Below are positions 59,389-64,000 of a DNA stretch of 64,000 bases, piece by piece (position 1 is the stretch's first letter; each line of letters begins with the position of its first letter). The notes under the pieces were generated by a model. The model did no database searches and was not told the DNA's origin. It saw nothing but the letters and a program-made list of their open reading frames with translations. The position numbers were made by a program, and so were the translations under genes. Origin of the DNA: Pohlia nutans (taxonomy: Eukaryota; Streptophyta; Bryopsida; Bryales; Mniaceae); contig CM040091.1 of NCBI GenBank assembly GCA_022496805.1, positions 16,854,336 to 16,918,335 of the forward strand, in the 5' to 3' direction.

Positions 59389-61474
59389 ATGATGACTTCA
59401 AATAGCCAAAAATTAATAAATGGAGATTACTATTCAAATTGTGCATTACCATTGCCGCCATCTCCTATCATGAACAACCATGGTGAATTTCCAATACCTA
59501 TGGAGGATCCCAATTATCCCAAAGCCATAGGAGATCCTGATTATCCACAAGTTGTTTTCCACACTACGATGGGTGATATTACCTTCAAGGTACCTTATAT
59601 TTCTTTTAAACTAAAGCTAAAAGATTTGAAGCAATTTAAAAAAAAATCAAACCTTATTTAAATGAATATTAGGTAGCCATGAATTTCAATCTTTATTTAA
59701 CATTGTAAAAAACACATTGAATTTTAGTGATTAGATGTTGAGATGAGTTTTTTCTTTCAAATCTGAATTTTTTTAGAACAAAATGAATATGCAATGAGAG
59801 ATATAATTTAATTAAGAGGTGTTGATGTCTTCTACAAATCGTGGTTCAATTGTGCATTTGATGTGTGCACAATATTCTTAGTTGTGTTTGACATCATTGT
59901 ATGTGTATGATATAAATCAATTATATATTGTAAATCTAAAAAAACTATAAATGACGCTTGCTTAGCGATTCATGTAGTGGTATATATACATTGATTATTT
60001 GTATTGTGTATTAGAAAACAATTATATAAAAAATAATATTAACAAGAAAATTATTACGATTTATATGTTCAGTTGTACATGAAAGAAACGTGTAGAACAG
60101 CTAGAAATTTCTTAGAACTTACACGAAGGGCTTACTACAATAATGTTTATTTCCATAGTGTTATTAAAGTTTGTATATGACATAATTTTTCCTTAATATG
60201 TGTAGAATATTCAATATTTTAATTACGGTATATTATATGCCCTTGAACACTTGTCGATGTATAATGCTAATAGATTATTTCATTGTCTTCGAAATTTTAC
60301 ATTGATTCTTCAAACCATTTAAAATATTTATTTACAAATTAATTGTTTACAACAATTAAAAGAATCCATTAGATTAAAAGAATTCCAACACGGTATTTTT
60401 TTCAATTCACTTTATTTTCAGATTGGTGACAGGGTTTTATGATTCAAAGTGGAGATCCAACTGGCACTGGAAGAGGTGGTGAATCGATTTATGGGTATTT
60501 TATATATTGAATGAATTGTATTTAATACTTTTTTTCTCAAACTCAATGTAATGTAAAAATCATCAAAACTTACAATTAATTTAACAAGTATTCTAGAGAA
60601 CAATATGGTTTTACATATTTACAAGTTTGTATGAGGGTGAAAATAGATAACCAATTTCATTTTAACTCCATCAAACCATTAAAAACAATTCCTAGATGAC
60701 ATTTGACTAAAGAATATAGGTTTTGAAAATTAGGTTTTGAATATAGGTTTTGAAAATCTTTTTATCTAAGGCCTTGTAATGATGGGTAAATAGGATACAA
60801 AACAACTTACACAAATTGATCTAAAATTCTTATAAATTGGTACCAAAAATTTACAGAGGAAAATTTGAGGATGATTATAAAAGGGAATTGAAGCATAGTA
60901 AGGCGGGCATTTTGTCTATGGCAAACTCGGGGCCAAATACTAATGGCAGTCAATTTTTCATAACTCTTGCTCCTACGCCTTGGCTAGATTGTATGTTATT
61001 TATCTATTCATAATTCATTCTCCTTTTAAAGCTTAAGTACATTATATGAACTTTTTCTTAAATTTTTTTACAAGCATATATTATACATAATAAAAGTAAC
61101 TAAACATTTCTCATTTGTTTACATTTTGTAGTTAAACATACAATTTTTGGTAGAGTTGTTAAAGGAATGGATGTAGTGAAACGTATTAGTATACAAGAGG
61201 TGGACACACTTGATAGGTAAATCAATAAATGTTTTGGTTTTATTTTTATTTTTAGTGTTTTTTAAATTTATTTGAATTTATTTTTTGCATGTCAGAGAAA
61301 TATTTCAAATACAATTGATGTTGATAATAGCATAAATTACTTTGTAGTTATTTTGGTCAACTCTAATTGTTGTTGTGATTTTGTAGACCCATTTATGATG
61401 TGAGGATCTTGAAGACAATGATCATTGATGAATTGGGTCAAGGTGAACCATCAAATCCACTTCCACCATGGTAA
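59389..61474 (+). CDS. Divergent cyclophilin, PPIL1/CYP18-2 type, catalytic Arg lost
   Basis: Peptidyl-prolyl isomerase fold; the PPIL1/CYP18-2 group is spliceosome-associated in other eukaryotes. Six exons: 59389-59589, 60073-60168, 60433-60494, 60857-60990, 61132-61216, 61387-61474; GT-AG, phases 0, 0, 2, 1, 2, 221 aa. The domain starts at TTMGDITF (59-66). Blocks: [65 protein letters not shown]. Measured against cyclophilin A, F101, M102, Q104, N143, Q152, F154, W162, L163 and H167 are kept. The catalytic Arg of FHR is S96 (FHSVIK), QGGD is QSGD and LDGKH is LDFKH. A 58-residue N-terminal extension absent from typical members carries two related segments, EDPNYP and GDPDYP. The frame is intact, so it is called a gene, not a pseudogene; strong isomerase activity is doubtful. 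Exons look AT-rich like their surroundings, unlike LOX. Confidence 0.88.
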
Positions 61475-61499
61475 AATAGATAAATAGATAGAACTCCCG

Positions 61500-61606
61500 T
61501 TCTCTTTCGAGGCCAATCAGAATAATTAAAGTGTTTGTTCATCTTGACAATGAGTCATTGTCTACCGGACAAAGAGCCATTGGTGCAAGACTACTTTCCC
61601 TCCACC
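61500..61606. repeat. Dispersed repeat E, copy 2
   Basis: Begins TCTCTTTCGAGGCC 26 bases after the cyclophilin stop codon; contains TTGACAATGAGTCATTG and CGGACAAAGAGCCATTGGTG. Probably forms part of the cyclophilin 3' untranslated region. Confidence 0.75.
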
Positions 61607-64000
61607 GTGGTAAAATGGATTGAAGATTGTTTAAGCAAGTGAATTCATTATTTTTCATAGTTATTAGTATTCTTTAGATACAACAAGGTGTTTGGAGCTT
61701 GAAAAAATTAATAAGTTAAAAATGTACATATTCATATAGGAAATGAAAGGTTTGGTATTTAAAAAGGGCACGTGCCAAATTCTGCAACTTTGAATGTAAG
61801 AATGATTTAAAGCTATTTAAGAAATTAATTACTTCATTTAAGTCCAAAATTGATTTCATACATATGAAAATATTAATATTATTAAAAAATCATAGTTTTT
61901 ACATGCATTACAAAAAGTTTGAACCCTCAAATAGGCCCCTAGAGAAGGGGGTACAAGCCCAGGGTACAAAGAGGTCTTACATATTTAAATTTCTCTTAAC
62001 AAATATCTATCCCCCCTATCTCCGCCCAAGGACTACATGGGATGCATGTGAGCTCATGTATTTGGTCAACACCTATTAGAATCTTGAAATTCACATAAGC
62101 ACACATCCCAATTAGTCAAAAAATTGCCAAAAAGCTACATTTGGTTTAACTTTGCTCATATTACTGGTAACATGGTAGGGGCCTCTCTGAGGGTTCAAAG
62201 TTTCTGTAATGATAGGAAAATCATAAAGATTTTTCTTATTAATTGTTGTAGAACTTGTACTAAATCTTTTAAAATTGTGAATCGTCCAAATAGTTCACAA
62301 ACCACGGTAAAGCATTTATCGTGGTATCTAATGATTTTTTTCATATTTCTAATATTTATTCTATATGTTTTGTTAAGTTTGAATTATTGGTGACATTTTA
62401 GTAGAATATTTAGTTTGCGGATAGATGTTTTACCGTGAGATTGATTTATTGCGTGATTTGTGAGTTATGTGGTTATTTCCAATGATAATTAGAATTGCCA
62501 CGCAATTCACTATCTATGCACCTGGCCAAGTAAAATATCAATTGTATACAAAGTGTTAATAACCATTAATTTAAAAAAAATTCAAGATCATAATTAAAAA
62601 CATGATTTACTACTTTATAAATTTTGCGCTTCGCTTGTCTTTGCACATGAAAGGCCATTAAATTGAAAAAATGTTAAAGGCTAGGTCACTTCATATAATG
62701 GTCTTCAAGGATGGAATGGAATAATCATAGGAAGACCATTTAAGAATGTGAAAGGTTTGCTTACATCCTAAAAATATGTATTCTAAAATTATCGACTCAC
62801 AACTCACTAGCTCACTTACATACTCTATTTAAACGTTGGAAATCCATAAATGGAACCTATAGTCACTAATACAATTTTTTTTGTAAACCAATGACGACCT
62901 AAGGTTGTCATTAGAATAATATAGAAATTGGCAAAAAAAACGGATTCTTTTGGATATGGTTCTTAAGGAGCACTAGTTGCTGTGATCGTATATAAAAAAC
63001 TGGAAGTATACATGCTCTATACTATTGAAATAGCTTAACCTATACATATCGAACATTAGTTTGAAAAGAGTTGCAATTCTCAAGATCAAATGTAAGTCTT
63101 GAATGCAAATTAAACATGTATACTTGAAACAATACTATTATTGGAACAATACTACTATCCCCTTTCGAGGATGGACACTATAGTAACCAAAACAAAGTAA
63201 CAATAACATGAAAATTCACAATACTTTAAGTAAAGTCAATATAATGTGGTTTATAGTATATTCATACTTTTGCAAATAGTGTGATTATCATTTAAAATGC
63301 ATCCATCTTTCATTCAACTTACATAATTTCATTAAAGTTTCATCCAAATTCAAACTAATTATAGTATTAGATTTCACACTAATTACAATACCATATTCAT
63401 CCAAATCAAGGGCATATTACATTGTTAAGGCTTACATTAATTAAATTAATTTTTATAGCAAAATATATCTACCGGTATATACTAAGAACTCCTTTACATG
63501 GCACCTTTAACAATTAATGTATATTGGTTAAAACATGGCACGAGGAGATTTTCCAATCACAAGAGTACTCAACATCCATGCAAATATCAAAATGTGACAT
63601 AAAAGAGTGTGATAAAAAGAAGTTCAATCGTTTTTTGTAATGAGATTTCTTCATTAGTATTAAAATAAATAAATAAGAGTTCATTAACGATTCACCACAA
63701 TAAAATCATATTTAAGAGGTTTGTATATAATCACCAAACACTTTCAGATGAATTTTTTGTTTTTAAGATCATTTTTTGCCAACTCCATATGACAAACTAG
63801 TGTAAAAACAAGAACTCCAATCCCCTTTAAAGTTGATGTGAATAAAGTGTGTGTTTGACCCATCCTTGATTCAATGTTCACATAACATAGGATCATTAGC
63901 GTTGGACTACTCCCCCCTCCCTCTCAAGATTAAACACTACAAAGATAAGTAACTGTAGGTTTAAGAGACTACAAACAGAGACTACAAACCAAATACTTGG
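61607..64000. other. AT-rich intergenic, no gene seen
   Basis: No supportable gene. An 89-codon frame near 62124 ends in a hydrophobic stretch but has no recognisable homology. A weak repeat E relative (AATAAAGTGT, then TTGGACTACTCCCCCC) lies at 63821-63917. Confidence 0.45.

Noticed and set aside
62124..62393. 89-codon frame with a hydrophobic C-terminus
   Set aside because: AT-rich chance frames commonly look hydrophobic; no homology or splicing partner seen.

Overview
This is a nuclear window from a plant: a land plant or close streptophyte relative, lineage not resolved. The evidence is spliceosomal GT-AG introns throughout, a run of the plant telomere repeat TTTAGGG, a plant-type lipoxygenase, a plastid-type FAD synthetase without a riboflavin kinase domain, and a long intron-rich PPR gene. 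Only four protein genes could be assembled in 64 kb. The rest is AT-rich and full of small non-autonomous DNA transposons. The four exon chains below were built by hand from splice signals, phase continuity and family alignment; each closes to a multiple of three with a terminal stop.

Layout. 1-4.7 kb: a minisatellite, a TTAA-flanked transposon carrying a nested insertion, and a 5'-truncated element. 4.8-8.7 kb (+): FAD synthetase (RIBF type), 4 exons, 335 aa, whose 2.4-kb first intron holds a 272-bp tandem array. 9.2-9.7 kb: a second copy of the first TTAA element. 10.7-20.2 kb (-): lipoxygenase, 10 exons, 967 aa, with all five iron ligands. Its exons look GC-rich, its introns carry at least seven MITE insertions, and its stop codon lies inside an interstitial telomeric run. 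20.3-21.3 kb: tandem repeats in the lipoxygenase leader or promoter. 21.7-42.7 kb: a gene desert with nested MITEs of several superfamilies. 42.8-53.4 kb (-): a P-class PPR protein, 21 exons, 1010 aa. 54.8-56.3 kb: fold-back elements. 59.4-61.5 kb (+): a divergent PPIL1/CYP18-2-type cyclophilin, 6 exons, 221 aa, in which the catalytic arginine is replaced by serine. 61.6-64 kb: AT-rich, no gene seen.

The genes do not form an operon or pathway. RIBF (FAD supply), lipoxygenase (oxylipins) and PPR proteins (organelle RNA) often act in plastids, but here they are simply neighbours. The most notable content is a group of about a dozen short transposons with TTAA target duplications and CCC...GGG termini, the signature of the piggyBac superfamily. 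Three cases of element-in-element insertion give before/after comparisons inside this window and so confirm the TTAA duplication directly. Other MITEs show TA, TTA and 3-bp CACTA-type duplications, and a separate hairpin-forming repeat occurs at three loci.
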